Below are positions 12,185 through 23,875 of a DNA stretch of 64,000 nt, piece after piece (positions within the stretch are counted from its first letter, which is position 1; each line of letters starts with the position of its first letter). A model generated the notes under the pieces. It was not told where the DNA came from. It ran no database searches and worked only from the letters and a program-made list of their open reading frames with translations. The position numbers and the translations under genes were made by a program. Origin of the DNA: Gloeophyllum trabeum ATCC 11539 (Eukaryota > Basidiomycota > Agaricomycetes > Gloeophyllales > Gloeophyllaceae); the NCBI RefSeq assembly GCF_000344685.1, contig NW_006920419.1, positions 18,632 to 82,631 on the forward strand, in the 5' to 3' direction.

Positions 12185-12192
12185 TATAAAAG
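12185..12192 (+). promoter_or_regulatory. TATA box TATAAAAG
   Basis: Consensus TATAAAAG about 118 bp upstream of the F-box ATG at 12310. It is followed by a pyrimidine- and CA-rich leader typical of a fungal 5' UTR. Spacing and orientation fit a core promoter for that gene. Confidence 0.65.
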
Positions 12193-12309
12193 ACCTCCCT
12201 GAACCCCCCTTCAACCCCCACAATCTATCCAACGACCATCATCATCTCAATCTACTTTCAAAGTTCGTATCCGATTTCCTCCCTACGCCGTCCCATATCA
12301 ATCCACCCT

Positions 12310-13644
12310 ATGCAGATGTCATCGAAATGCCCGCGCGAATTATGGTTGGCCATTTTCACTCACTACCTGGAGGCCGGCGGGGACAGGGACGTTCTTCGTC
12401 AGGTATCACGACAATGGAGAGCCCTCGTCGATGAAGCTCCCGAGTTTTGGGAGAACGTCACCCTCTGCAAGCCCGCACATTTCGAGGATGCTCAGAAATT
12501 CGCGGACTGTCTTCGACGGTCCCATGAGCGACCAATGGATATTGAACTCAAGGCCTCCCACACCGGTCCTAAAAAGGCTCTCGCCGTTGCCAAAACTCTC
12601 CGGAAGCATACGGAGCGACTACGAACGCTCTATGTGGAACATACTGACCCGTTGGTCTTATCAAAAATGGTCAGACGCATTGGTTGGAACCGTAAGTATC
12701 TCAGGGCTCGTCCAACACCCCGGCTCCAGGCTCTGGGGATCAGTTGCAAATCCGAGGCTCCAACTGTTAGTTCGGTTGACGAAGCGGGACGGACTTTCGT
12801 GCACAACCCCTCGGTTTTCATATCCTCGCTGTCATTACGGAAGCTTTCTATCCCACTGGATTTCGAACTTGCTCCAGGGGCATCATTCTGGTCTCGGCTG
12901 ACGTCACTGGAAATAGCGGAAGATTACATTCGGGGCAACGTCAATAACGATCTCAGCCTCGAATTCGTCCTCGACTTGCTGAGACTCTCCCCGGCGCTGG
13001 AGGAGTTCACGTTTCGCTGTAAGCGTCTCCCGTGGTTGAACCTTCCTCAGTGCCCAAAGGACGTGCAGCTGGAAAGGCTTCAATGTATGGACATCGCTAT
13101 TCCTCATATCGGCCTATCTCTCCTGGAGCGTATCGATGCACCCCACCTGGTCAGCTTGACTCTGCGCGGTCATCGTGGTGACTCCAGCTCCCCGTTGTGG
13201 CCACCATCATCGCTCCAGGCGCTGGAAAGCATCGTCGATGATATGTGTCGATCCCCATTATCCGCAGCTCTCAAGTTTCCGGAACTGAGGGATCTCCAGC
13301 TTGTCGATATCAAGGAACTGCGTGCGCCGCCGTTATTCTTCTGTGGTCTCACGACAGTCAGATCTCTGCAGCTGGAACGCTGCGATTTCTCGGGATATCT
13401 TGAGGAGGACGACATAGGCCTTGGGTGCCCCGAAGAGGCGGGATTGGAGACTCTTGAATTCCGCGCATGCCACAGCTTCATTCTCGCGAATCTTCAGAAA
13501 CTATACAGCGCATTCCGAGAGAGAGGTGCCCGACTTCCCCGCCCCCATATCGAGAGTTGCCCTCAGGTAACGCAATTGGAAGCCGACTTGCTGTGGGAGA
13601 GCTTAGAGAATCCGGAGCGTAAGTCTCTCTTATTTCCAGCATAA
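12310..13644 (+). CDS. F-box/LRR-type protein, 444 aa
   Basis: Single long frame; either the ATG at 12310 or the one at 12316 could serve. The F-box is at the extreme N-terminus: CPRELWLAIFTHYLE followed by LRQVSRQWRALVDEAPEFW. The rest is a degenerate leucine-rich array, with a hydrophobic-polar repeat roughly every 25-30 residues. Near the end, GTAAGT and a CTCCTAG acceptor could splice to an immediate stop, so the last seven residues are uncertain. TATA box and leader lie just upstream. Likely SCF substrate adaptor with unknown target. It is related in architecture but not closely in sequence to the genes at 4.3 and 6.1 kb. Confidence 0.75.
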   Translation: MQMSSKCPRELWLAIFTHYLEAGGDRDVLRQVSRQWRALVDEAPEFWENVTLCKPAHFEDAQKFADCLRRSHERPMDIELKASHTGPKKALAVAKTLRKHTERLRTLYVEHTDPLVLSKMVRRIGWNRKYLRARPTPRLQALGISCKSEAPTVSSVDEAGRTFVHNPSVFISSLSLRKLSIPLDFELAPGASFWSRLTSLEIAEDYIRGNVNNDLSLEFVLDLLRLSPALEEFTFRCKRLPWLNLPQCPKDVQLERLQCMDIAIPHIGLSLLERIDAPHLVSLTLRGHRGDSSSPLWPPSSLQALESIVDDMCRSPLSAALKFPELRDLQLVDIKELRAPPLFFCGLTTVRSLQLERCDFSGYLEEDDIGLGCPEEAGLETLEFRACHSFILANLQKLYSAFRERGARLPRPHIESCPQVTQLEADLLWESLENPERKSLLFPA

Positions 13645-14700
13645 ACTGAACAGTTCTGACGTCTCCTAGATTAGTCTCCACCGGTGCATTGCCCACGCCG
13701 CTCCCGCCCCATTTTCGAGGACCGTCCTTGCTTGGACCGGCTTTCGAATTCGTCTCGCCTAAAGAATCACGGACGATGCAGAGGTGGAGTGGCGACTCAT
13801 CGGACGAGGGTGACTAGATGTTAGAGGTTGCCTAAGTTGTGTTCGTTTCAATCTCGGGACGGTCGTATCATTATTATCAAGGTTCGCTTTTCTTCTGTCC
13901 TCTCACTTTCCTGTCCCTCTACTCGCTCTTCCTCTCTTCCCCCTTTCTACTTTGCCCTCTTGCCATCTGTCGCTTCTTGCCCTCTTTGCCTTCTTTTACT
14001 CTTTTCTCTTCGCCGACTCTCCGTCTTTCTCTTCCGTCATCTGTCTCTCTTGTCTGTGTGTCTCAGGAAAATCGTAAAGATCTATCTCTCATGTATAGTC
14101 TAGTCGCCTTCCTTCTTGTTCATACTTGCGTTTCCTCCCTTTCTCGCTCGGAATGACTTTCTTATTGTAGATAGTTCGTTGTGTTCTGGTGCTCAATATA
14201 TAATAGTGTACTTTTAATACTTGGGCTGCGATGTTCTCTTCGTCTTCGCCGTTGAATGGGACTTGTAGCGACGACGGGGGTACCGGTGTGGCTCGAAGAT
14301 GTGGCTCGGAGTCGCCACCGCCACATTCCAAACAGAGCCAAACGTACTTCCCCAGGATCCACGCCACCATGGTCATCTGCTTCCTCCCCTCATCAGGTGC
14401 GCAATTGAATTCGAGTCCTGCGGCCAGAATTAGGCTCTCTAGCTAGGTTGCCCTCGTTCTCACCTACCCTTGGAACGAAGAGGTTCAAGCAAGTTATGGC
14501 CGTTAACTGGAGCCAAACTGAAGGATGGAAGCAAGCTATAGTTCTGCCTCTACGAGGAGCATCGTGAACACCGGCTCTTGTGCACCGCCAAACGGATGAC
14601 CACAGTCTCGGTATGACGCGAATGTCCATATGATCAGTTCTGCCCCATGAATGGAATACTTAGAGACCCCGCTTTACATCCCGACTTCTCTGGCCCTCCC
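13645..14700. other. Intergenic with a pyrimidine-rich tract
   Basis: A strongly CT-rich stretch runs from about 13,880 to 14,060, creating long but unconvincing open frames. No domain or splice-supported coding sequence is visible. The right edge leads into the promoter of the zinc protein gene. Confidence 0.5.
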
Positions 14701-14707
14701 TATAAAG
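14701..14707 (+). promoter_or_regulatory. TATA box TATAAAG
   Basis: TATAAAG about 115 bp upstream of the ATG at 14821, followed by a C-rich leader. Position fits the core promoter of the small zinc-binding protein gene. Confidence 0.6.
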
Positions 14708-14820
14708 GTCTCGGTCAGGCCTAGCTACCCCCAACACCCCCTTCCCTGGCGCCCTTCATATAGCCAGGCTGTAAGCTCCGTCCCGTAGTTGCCCTCTCAG
14801 TCTAAACTCTCCTTGTCGCC

Positions 14821-15292
14821 ATGTCGGACGCTGCGGTCGCCCCCAACGAGGTTGAGATCAACGACGCGCTGTTCTGCAAGCACTTCAAGGAAGTTGTGAG
14901 TATCATTGTCTTATCTGAGGCCCTCCATGTTGCATGGCTTAGGACTTGATGTTCGCAGTGCGCTGAGTGCGACTACGATGGCAGAGCCGACAATGACGCC
15001 ATGTTCGGGGTGGGTTCATCATCCTTACATGGAGGATCATTCCTCATGCGTATCGTGTGACCACCCCAGTTCGATCCCATCGACCGCGAGGGCTTGGAAG
15101 CAAACTCTGCAACCTTGAACAAGGAAGGTCAATACGTATGCAAGAAGCACGGCTCAGCTAGTACGTATTCGTTCTCGCTATTTATGAATACCGGTACGAT
15201 TGATCGTCGCAGATTGCAACCAATGCTACGGATGGAAGAAGCAAATCACGAAGGCTAGGGCTGCTGCAAAGAAGGCGGCTAAGAGAGGATGA
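14821..15292 (+). CDS. Small Cys/His-rich (putative zinc-binding) protein, 98 aa
   Basis: Four exons, 14821-14895, 14959-15009, 15070-15160 and 15213-15292, join into a 98-residue protein. All three introns have consensus borders. The protein shows an ordered metal-ligand pattern: CKH, CAEC, CKKH and CNQC, eight potential ligands that could hold two zinc ions. It ends in a lysine/alanine-rich basic tail. I do not recognise the family by name; the compact size, many small exons and evenly spaced ligands suggest a conserved basidiomycete protein. A nucleic-acid or protein contact role is only a guess. It converges with eIF3g (207 bp between stops), and both have the look of well-expressed genes. 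Confidence 0.75.
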
Positions 15293-15498
15293 AGCCTCAC
15301 CTAGTCGGCTCGCCCTTGGCTCTTGCTATACCACGGCAATGTAGAATACACTGTATCACTATCGTTGGAATGAAATCAATGTTGTACAACTTGTCATGCA
15401 CACTGCGGGTGTCGAGCATTCAGGCAATGATGATACAGCAGCACTCATTCGTACATCCGATAGCAAGCAGCGATACAAGAAACCCTGAACCAGAGACA

Positions 15499-16647
15499 CT
15501 ACTTGTCCCTAGGTTGCGACCACTGGACATTGAGGATCAAGTTATCGTAACCCCTACCATGCATCTTCTGCATCGCCCGCTCCGCAGTCGTCTTGTCCTC
15601 GAAGCTGACAAATGCGAAGCCCTTCCCGACACCCGTCTCGCGATCGCGGCCAACGTACACCCGAGCAACCCTGCCAAACGCACCGAACAACTCGCGCAGG
15701 TCGTTCTCCTGCGTGTCTTCCGAGATGTTGGTGACGCGCAGTGTGGGCAGGTCGTCTCGGGATGTACCGCCCATGCGCTCGCCGGGACCGCGGGCACCAC
15801 GCATTGAGGGAGGGACATACTTGCCGCCTGTGCTTGCGGCTGCTGGCGCTGCGGCGGCAGCTGCAGCGGGTTCGGCGCCGCTGGGAGCACCGTCTTCATC
15901 AAACATAGGTGGCGCGTCTAGGCGACGTACTCTCAGTAGGCTGAAAGGATGGAACGATGATTAAACGTACCTTCGAGACCGCCCAACGTGTCCTTGTATG
16001 GGCATTTTGCGGTAAAGTGGGCACCCTTACAGATACGACAGACGACCTTGCCTGCACCGGCACGGGCAAGGTTCGCCTTCACCGTGTTGTCCTGCGCCTG
16101 CTCTTTCTCCGAAGACTGCAAAATCCAAGATCATGGTAAGGCATCCTGATATCAGGGCATACCAGAAAAGGGGACGCACCTTATTGCCAGCACTAATTCT
16201 CAGCGGGACATCCTCCGCGATTGTAGTAGTCGCCCGATCCGGGCCAGGCTTGTTCCCCTTCTCCTGCCCGAATTTCGCCCATGTTTTGCGCTCAGCAACG
16301 ACGTGGTCAACGAGAGACTTCTGCAGTACGCGTTTCGTTTTCCGTGTTATCTGCGCTGAGGCGTTAGCTCTCGGCAGCCGCGAGACTGGCTCCCCTCGCA
16401 CCTTCACTTTCTTCCCCTCGTCATTCGTAGTATATTCGATGGTCGTCCTGATACCATTTTCGTCGACGAAGTCCTCGATCTTGGGTTGGTCTGCCAGAGG
16501 GATGCATTAGTAGTATTTCCTGGCGGTGCGCCAGCCGTGCTCACCGATCTCGTCGACCTCGTCAGCCCATGATGTCTTCTGTGTCCTAGAGTGTCTGCTT
16601 CAGAGTCACCAGCTTTTGCAGGAGATGCAGACGTACGAGGTAGCCAT
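15499..16647 (-). CDS. TIF35: Translation initiation factor eIF3 subunit G
   Basis: Five exons on the minus strand: 16647-16637, 16585-16545, 16490-16180, 16115-15971 and 15917-15499, giving 308 residues. Yeast Tif35 and human eIF3g are of similar length. The N-terminus reads MATSTQKTSWADEVDEI. A central CCHC-type knuckle follows (CRICKGAHFTAKCPY), then an alanine-rich linker and a C-terminal RRM: RNP2-like LRVTNIS and RNP1 KGFAFVSF. This knuckle-plus-RRM order is diagnostic of eIF3g, the eIF3 subunit that contacts 18S rRNA and eIF3i during scanning. For exon 1 I chose the donor GTACGT because it gives the conserved TQKTSWADE start. No defects seen. Confidence 0.93.
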
Positions 16648-18012
16648 GGTCGTTTCGGATTGAAAGGGTGAACGAGTGACTACAAAATTTGGCAATGGCA
16701 GTAATAGTTGTGTCACGTGATCATGCGGGGCACTTCCAAGCTTTTCAGATGAACGGAATGATCTCTCTTTCGTTCTTGCTCTCAACTCTTCCTGCTGCAG
16801 CCTGCAGAAGAGTCTTGAATCCTTGATAGTCGGTCTCCATGACAAGCAGATTATAATAATTTGCTTCCTACGAGGAATAATTCGCGTTATAGCCTCGTGT
16901 TCACCGTGTTTCATCCATCGCGATGCTGCACACTGGCAATACTCCGGCCTTCGGTCTTCGAGGGGAAAGATGTTCTATAATTCCAGGTCAGGTTTGAAAA
17001 GGAGGTGCTGCCGTCCAACTGGAGAGAAGTATTGGTAAAATCTACGGCGCCCGTCGTTGAAGCTTAGCACAGCTTCCATGCTAGCTTGTGAGACTATCAG
17101 CGATACTGTTCTAAGCTTTCAACGTGGGGACGTGTGTCCGTGAAGTAATCCAAAGGTTGGCTACCTGAAAAGTATAATCAAACCTTGACACCTCTCTACC
17201 TCGTCGTGGATGTCCGCAGCCGACTTCGTACATGCGACGCAGTCGTCAGACAGGCGGCTGGCGAGTACACCGTCTCCTCTCTTTGACTCTTCAGGAACCG
17301 CTCAAGCAATAAAACTCCTCCGCCGTATGTACGGTACGTCCAGTTTCTCCTCAGCGAGCTTGTCGCGTTCATCGCAAAAGCCGCACAAAATTCAATCGTT
17401 CCCTCTGCATGATCTGAAGCCTGCTGGAGCCCTACGTGTCTCTCGTTAATTGGGGTCAATGATCACGACGACAAAAAATCAGGTAAGTACCAGCTCCCCT
17501 CTACCAGTGCCCCAAACCGTGAACAGAAGTGCAAGCCGACGACACGCGGCTCTCGAAGTACCATATGGTAAACGGGTTAGCAGTCGCATGAAGATCAGAA
17601 GAAAGGTATCCTAGAATTCGTCTGCCGCCCATTCGCGAAGGACGCGGGCTCGATAGCTTACTAGACCTTGTGCCCCCCCCCCCCCTCCTAATTGTGGCTC
17701 ATAAGGCGAAGACAGAAAGGCAAGCCGGCAGTTTTGGCATGCTCAAGTTTTGCCTGAGTAACGCTGAATAACAGGCCATATGAAGAACAATGCTCGCGAT
17801 GTGGCAGCTGTCACGTGTTGTTTTTCGGGTGACGTGACTCTTGCCACAGATAAATCGGAGCGTCGCGAGTGGTTCTTTTTCTTCGTCTACAACTGCACTG
17901 TCTTTCCGTGGCCTCGCAGATCCACCCCGCTGTATTCTATCTGCTTCATCGAAGCCGGTAGTCCCTCAGATTCCCCGTCCTAACAAATCCGGAATACCAG
18001 GTCGAGCCACAC
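16648..18012. other. Intergenic; promoters of eIF3g and the MIF4G-like gene
   Basis: Includes the eIF3g promoter on the left and a C13 homopolymer near 17,673. Near 17,810-17,840 are CACGTG and TGACGTGA sites (E-box and CRE-like) that may serve the gene starting at 18022. A short frame at 17,210-17,449 has no recognisable motif and is not called. Confidence 0.45.
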
Positions 18013-18021
18013 TTGCCTATC

Positions 18022-19139
18022 ATGACCTCTATCCCGGAAAGTCTACGGAACTTGATTTCTACTCACCGTCTCTCCTTCGCTCCCGCGGACTCTCCACTTA
18101 ACCAGTGCTCCTACGACGAGCTGCTCGAGTATTTCGATCATGTGGAAGATACGATGCATCTAACGATCACCCCCGACCGTATCCTCCAAGAGGCAGAGCT
18201 GATTAGTAGCGTTATGTCTCGGTCTGACTGGACGTCCGAGGATATCCGAGCGACTCACATAGTCGACCTTGCTGAGATGTTTGCTGTCGCTGGTTGCCTA
18301 CAAGGGTCCTACACCAAGACTGTGGCCAAACTGGCTCGGGAGGTCTTCTACGCGCTGGGAAGGAAATGCCGCGCCCCGCAGGTTATGGGACGCTTCCGGC
18401 GTGTGCTCTCGGAGGGTGTGGCTACCTCGTTCCTGGAAATCATCAAGGTGAGGTATTGCTGCACAGACGCCATCCTTCCCTCGCATCTGATGGTCATCGT
18501 TGTAGTCCGACCTGTCGTGCTTCGTCGACTCAAATGGTGTGAGCTCAATGCACCCCGACGTCGACGAACGTCGCGAAAGGTTGGTCAATCACGCTGCATT
18601 CATTGGGGACCTGTACGCAGAGCGTCTGCTTCCCGACCTGATCTACACGTCCCTGGTGATGGAGCTGTTGGACCGCCTTGAGAATGTTTTGCATTGCCGA
18701 ATGCTTCACATTATACTGGCGAAGGGCCAATATTCCACCGGAGGGGCTCAAGGCGTGAACTACTTCATGAACCTGATTGACAGTCGGTTGCAACGTCTCA
18801 TTGAAACGACACCGTTTACCAAGGAAGTCAACCCTTTCTTGTGGAGATGGATAGTAGTACGTCCTCCCTCTCATGCCTGATATTCACGGCGGTGCGCTGA
18901 CCTGAATGCAGGCAGTAGGGAACGTGGTCATACGAACGCTCGATTGGTACAAGCTCTCCGCAGAGGACCAGGAGGAAGAGATCGAACTCGCCGGATGCCA
19001 TGATCTGGCTATTCCCGCCGGCAATTGCTTGCTTCTCGCACTGCTGGAAGGCCACTACTCACCAGGCATCGACTTCGCCTGGTTTTCAGGCAGGACAAAG
19101 AATTACGCCTGCGTAGCCCGACCCGAGAATAGTATATGA
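18022..19139 (+). CDS. MIF4G-domain-like protein
   Basis: Three exons, 18022-18447, 18506-18856 and 18912-19139, give about 334 residues from the first ATG. The middle is all-helical and resembles the MIF4G/HEAT fold of eIF4G and relatives: LAREVFYALGRKC, then RRERLVNHAAFIGDLYAERLL (compare the family's R..L.NI.FIGEL...L), then LHCRMLHIILAKG. It lacks the long eIF4E- and PABP-binding regions of full eIF4G, so it is more like short MIF4G proteins. Role in mRNA translation or decay is inferred from fold only. The same fragment types can occur as lineage-specific duplicates in basidiomycetes. Confidence 0.6.
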
Positions 19140-19651
19140 AGGCTCACCCTTCCTTCGCCGTCCCCGACTGTGGTCAATTTTGTACTACCTGTGGTTTCTG
19201 CATTGCTTTCCTGTGGAGTCCTTGCTTATGTATTAGAGTACTTTTTCTGATTTTATATGTTTCCCGTACATTCCCCGGCCACTGCACCCCGCGGGAAATA
19301 TCGTAACAGTCATACATTCGGCTACGCCTCGACAGGACCCTCAGGGAATTCACATGGGTATATGCCGCCCGTCGTGTCGATGCAAAGCTGTGAGCGGCTC
19401 GCAACACCCGGCGTTGAGGTTAAATCAGGTCGTGTATCTGGCAGATATGACGAACTGAATCCACTGTCTTGTCGGAGCGTATACATAATCGTGACGTACC
19501 CGCTAGCCAGTATCGTTCTTTCGCCTACAGCTACATAAGTGTCAAAGTCGAGAAATAGGTCATCGTCCTCACCCTCGTTAGATTGCTTTAGTTGAGTCTT
19601 GACTTCTATTTGAACTTGAGAACGCTGCACAGTACGAACAGTGACTAGTAC
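19140..19651. other. 3' flanks of two convergent genes
   Basis: Space between the MIF4G-like gene (+) and the F-box gene (-). Only short frames without motifs; probably both 3' UTRs. Confidence 0.5.
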
Positions 19652-20998
19652 TCACTCGGTGAAATCGGGGTCCCTGATTATCCCTTCCACGCCAGGCCGG
19701 ATGCGCCAGACCGGCTTGGGGCGGTAGTTTTCTATGTCGACCGTTTCGAGTTTTGCGACGGCGTACTCCCCGCTCCGTCTAAGGTCAAGGATCTCGCACA
19801 GGCTCTCGTCGTCAGCACACCCCTCCGCGTCGTCCGCGTTAAAGCTGATGTTAAGTTTCGCCAGATGCGGAACGGGAAATTGATTGGTGGCTGGATCCCT
19901 ATGGATGAGAGGGTCGAGGATCTCATCGAGGCGGATTCCTGACGACAATGACCCAAAAATTGAGAGGAAAGATAATGATGGGACCGCTTTTAGTACGCGG
20001 TACAGTCCCTCCACATCTTCAAAGACCTCCCAGCAATCAATGTGCAGCTTCCGGAGCTGACTACCCGAAGCCGCGAGCATGCGAGCGAGAAACATGACGA
20101 AGGGTTCGAGCAGAGGAGAGGACGACGCAGCGATACGCAAGGCTTGTAATGATGGTGCGACAAAGTTGGGCAAAACGACATCAAAAATGTCGTCTGGAAA
20201 TTTTAGATCGGCATCCTCCAAATTCGGGAATGTCATTGGACGCATACGAGATACGACGGAACGGTCAAAATGCAAGCGCACAGTCTTGAGCGATTGACAC
20301 TGTGCCTCGAGGAGCCTGATGACAGAGAGATTGAGGGCTGTCTCCAGCCGGAGTTCAGTGAGTTGAGATGCAGGAATACCGATGTCAATGGAATCCGTTT
20401 CACGAATGCTGTCCAGGGATAGAGAAGCGAGTCGTGGCGCTGAGATGTTCGCAAGTGATACCGGAATAACAGGGGAGCAGAACACAGGGATGTATTGCAG
20501 GGACTCGAGCAGGGGCAACTCGACTGGGACCGGGAAGAACAGGCGCAGCATCGGCACTACTACGTGGAGCCGCAATGACTTGCAACGGGCAATGCATGAT
20601 CTCCAGGTTTGGAAGCATCCTTGAATTCCCTCGAAGGGTTTGTAATCCAGATCAAAGGAAACATTCATAGGAAGTGTCCCTGACCGAGCGAGGAACAGTT
20701 CCGCCAAGCTTGACAGACTTTCAAGTTCTTGCCGAACGCGAGCTTCGGATGTTTTATTCAAGGAAGAGCGGCGGTGGTGTATGATAGCCATATCACACCA
20801 TAACCTCGCCGTAGAGCAGGCACAATGTCGCCAACGACGGCAGACGTGTGTCAGCCTGAGGACGAGGGGAATGAAACTACGGTCAAGCCTGTTCCCGTAG
20901 AAACCCCGCATTTTATACGACTCCAAAAATATCATGGAGAGCAACTCCACAGGTAGAAGCTGTACAAGTGGTATGGTGGTTGATTTGACGCCATCCAT
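19652..20998 (-). CDS. F-box protein, cluster subfamily (copy 1)
   Basis: About 448 residues from the ATG at 20998; the frame remains open further upstream to 21088 without an ATG, so a small upstream exon is possible, as in the copy at 30.6 kb. It has the F-box LLPVELLSMIFLESY, the subfamily signature LTHVCRRWRHCACSTARLW, then LFLARSGTLPMNVS and a leucine-rich body. The C-terminal signature is LDLRRSGEYAVAKLETVDI followed by a Trp-containing GVEGIIRD end. Paralogs in this window share these blocks in the same order. Putative SCF adaptor; no lesions seen. Confidence 0.75.
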   Translation of the reverse strand: MDGVKSTTIPLVQLLPVELLSMIFLESYKMRGFYGNRLDRSFIPLVLRLTHVCRRWRHCACSTARLWCDMAIIHHRRSSLNKTSEARVRQELESLSSLAELFLARSGTLPMNVSFDLDYKPFEGIQGCFQTWRSCIARCKSLRLHVVVPMLRLFFPVPVELPLLESLQYIPVFCSPVIPVSLANISAPRLASLSLDSIRETDSIDIGIPASQLTELRLETALNLSVIRLLEAQCQSLKTVRLHFDRSVVSRMRPMTFPNLEDADLKFPDDIFDVVLPNFVAPSLQALRIAASSSPLLEPFVMFLARMLAASGSQLRKLHIDCWEVFEDVEGLYRVLKAVPSLSFLSIFGSLSSGIRLDEILDPLIHRDPATNQFPVPHLAKLNISFNADDAEGCADDESLCEILDLRRSGEYAVAKLETVDIENYRPKPVWRIRPGVEGIIRDPDFTE

Positions 20999-21543
20999 GA
21001 AGTAGATCTGCTCGTCTTCGCCGACGGATGTCCGATGAGCACCCTCAACATGAGCCAATACATCGCAGCTGGGTAGCGCACTTACCACTGTTACTGCGAG
21101 CGAAATGTCACAATTAATTGCAGCTGTGTAAGTTGCAGGAACGGGTCGCGATCAATCATCAAGCGCAAATCTTGGACGCGTAGCACGTGACGGGTGAACT
21201 GTGGCTGTCATCCACCTCATCCTGATGCCTCTTGAAGTCCTGTCCTCTCATGTAATTTGCAGATTGTTCTGACGGCGTGTAGTATTTGCCTACTTACCTT
21301 GCTCCGGATGCTTGCAGAACCGGCTGACAGGCATTCAATGGCTTGCTGATTCGCGCTGTTCTATAACCCATAGACGGATCTTCCCGTTCATAGCGTAAAG
21401 TACCAGAGGAACAGCTGTAATCAGACTGATACAATGTCCCTGACACACTCAGAAGATAAATCATCAATGACAAGATTTCCAGATCATACAACGCAGTGAG
21501 GGTGTTGAAACCAAGTCATCCGCTCCCTCGCCGATCGCGCGAC

Positions 21544-21786
21544 CTATGGCATGAAGTCTCCAATGTTATAAGAGCTTCTTGGTGATATCATCGGCCTGAC
21601 ATGCCAGCCTAACCTTGGGCCCTGCATGCCACCGCTGATATGCACGTCAACCCATTCCAGTCTCGCAACAGAGTATTCAGCTCTCCGCCGGAGGTCAAGC
21701 ACCTGAGTACCCGACGTAAGTAGCAAGGATATAGTCGGGAGGACCAGGCCAGAGGGGCGTATGATGTTGACATGTAGAGTTCGCAA
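21544..21786 (-). pseudogene. F-box subfamily relic with internal deletion
   Basis: Residues LRTLHVNIIRPSG...LLLTSGTQ are followed directly by VLDLRRRAEYSVARLEWVD and a GWHVRP end. In the intact copy at 30.6 kb these blocks are separated by roughly 85-90 residues between SGSQ and VLDLRR. The relic therefore carries a clean in-frame deletion and lacks the F-box half altogether. It lies about 550 bp from the copy-1 start, same orientation, suggesting a broken tandem neighbour. Confidence 0.65.
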
Positions 21787-23875
21787 GGCCGACTGGCGTA
21801 AATAATTTGAAGTACGTGAGGAAGGCGGCGAGGACGGGAAGGTGATTGCCGAGCTGGAGTTCCAATGCCCTTGGGAATTGGTTATCAGTACAGTACTGGC
21901 TTCAGTGGCAACACGTGGCGTCTCGTTGGACAGGGGCTATTTACCTCGTTTTAGAATGACTTTATTTATATCCTTCGGGCATTATCCCCCCATTTGTACT
22001 GAGGGGTTCGAGGGGTCATTTGGTGGTGGTATGCTCCGCTGTGAGGAGATCATGTACTGTATCCCTCAATGCGGACCTCAGTGGTAGCTACTTACCTGCT
22101 GGACATAAATTGAGTCTCCTGCCATACTGAGGCGGCCGTCAGGCCGGCCGAAATGTGGCCGCTCAAAATGAGCTTTCTTGATGTACATGTTGTTCTCCGG
22201 CAGTGGTTCTACGTTCAACTGCTCGCTCTCCAGAGCTCTAGGAACAGTGATATGCACAGACACACAACAATCACCAAGGACCAAAAGAAATAAACCTAAA
22301 CCCCGTGATATGGGTGAAGGTGGTCCGAGACAACTGAAGGGTATTTAATAGTTCGAGGGGGAAAGGAGGAGTAAGACGCCGTAGGGTAGTCCGTAGGAAG
22401 ACCTAGAAAAATAAAACAAAAACCTTAACGCCTGAAACAAACACTAAGGGACGCTCCGGAGTATTTATCTCCAGAAAGTCGCAAACAAAGTCGCAAACCA
22501 CGGAACCGAGTGTAGGTTCGGGCCCACGGAAGTAAGAAACGCTAGAAAGACTTGTTTAATTTTATTTCGCTATGTGAGGCTCACCGGAGCTAATTGAATC
22601 GATGGCGGAGATAATTCACTCTACGAGTCAGGCCTATTGGCAAAGCTAGGGTCGGTTATAATTCGCTAAGTTCGGCGCTTTCGAACTTCTCGGGTCGCTG
22701 AGATCGTAACACTAATTCTCTGAGATGGTGAAGTTGAAACTTGTTTTTCTGTACGCTACTTTGTACAATTTATACTACAGGAATGGCTTTGCGACCGTCC
22801 GGAGATAAATAACAAATAACCGCTGCTACCCACAGGATTGCTCAGCACTTGCCGCCGCTATACCATGCACCATACGACTTCCTTGCACTCCTACTTGCTC
22901 GTCCGAACCCCTAGAGGTCACCTTGACGCTCTGCCACCTGATCCAAGCATTCCCATCACTCCGTGCAATGCGCCGGTCACGTGCTAATTACCTCCGGCCG
23001 CTTGCTGACTGATGCTGACCTCATGGTGACTCGTATACGTCCGCACCTTCGCTATCTTGACGGAAATGAGGGGGAATGAGTGCTGGAGGGTGGGCATGAG
23101 GACGATGCCCCTCGATAGAAGTGCCCGCGGCCCTGGAGCTAATTCATCTAGAAGTCGCCTTGGTTAAGTCACCCTGGAGCTCGCGTTTGCGGAGATAAAT
23201 CGCGGAATGGGTCCGTGTACGCCTCCAGGATGCTAGGAAGTCCGGAGCTAAATAGAGCAATTCTTTAGAGCCCATAGAAGCCTAGAGGCGTGTGAGTGCT
23301 GTGTCGAATAAGCTCCGGAGGGCTTGTACGATGTGCTGAGTCCGCATTTTCGGGGGTCAGATGATCCTGAGGCTTATCACCGGTCAAGCGGAAGGGAATC
23401 GGACTCCGGCGTGCCGCGCAGCGCCGTACTTAAGCAAGTGAGTATTATTATCGAGCGGTACACCTCCAACAGAACATTTGACGCAAAATAGGCAGGGGAT
23501 TACTGTGGACCCATAAATATCCTATGGATATCGGAGGTCAAGGGCGCATTGAACGCCTCGCCGCACCAGTTCATCCACTGCATTGGATTGGACAAATTCA
23601 TCCGCGCAAACGGCTGACAATGATAGGTTTAGGAAGGGCATTGTCCCAGTGGGACACATGCATCTTGAGATGACTTGAGACTCGGTGTGCAAAAATCTCA
23701 TCAGGAAAACCCTCCCTGGCAAATTAGACATAATTTTGCATAATTGGCTCTAGGGCCATATAATGAAGATAACGGGTGGATAAGTTCTGGATAAGTTCAT
23801 ATAACCGACATAATCTCATACAAGAGAACACCAAAGTCATAAGTCAATGTAATTTGGTACATATATACAATCTGA
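21787..23875. other. Non-coding, repeat-like, unassigned
   Basis: No supported gene. Short motifs of the form GGAGATAAAT or GGAGCTAAAT recur on both strands (for example near 22,460, 22,800, 23,200 and 23,245), and the sequence has the look of degenerate repeat DNA. It abuts the broken 3' end of the copia element, so it may be DNA that replaced the missing pol end and 3' LTR. Confidence 0.4.

Noticed and set aside
13828..14160. Two open frames of about 100 codons on the + strand
   Set aside because: Produced by a CT-rich tract (Ser/Leu/Phe/Pro only); no domain, no splice support.
17210..17449. 79-codon + frame (MSAADFVHATQ...)
   Set aside because: No motif, no conserved splice structure; the opposite strand is equally open.
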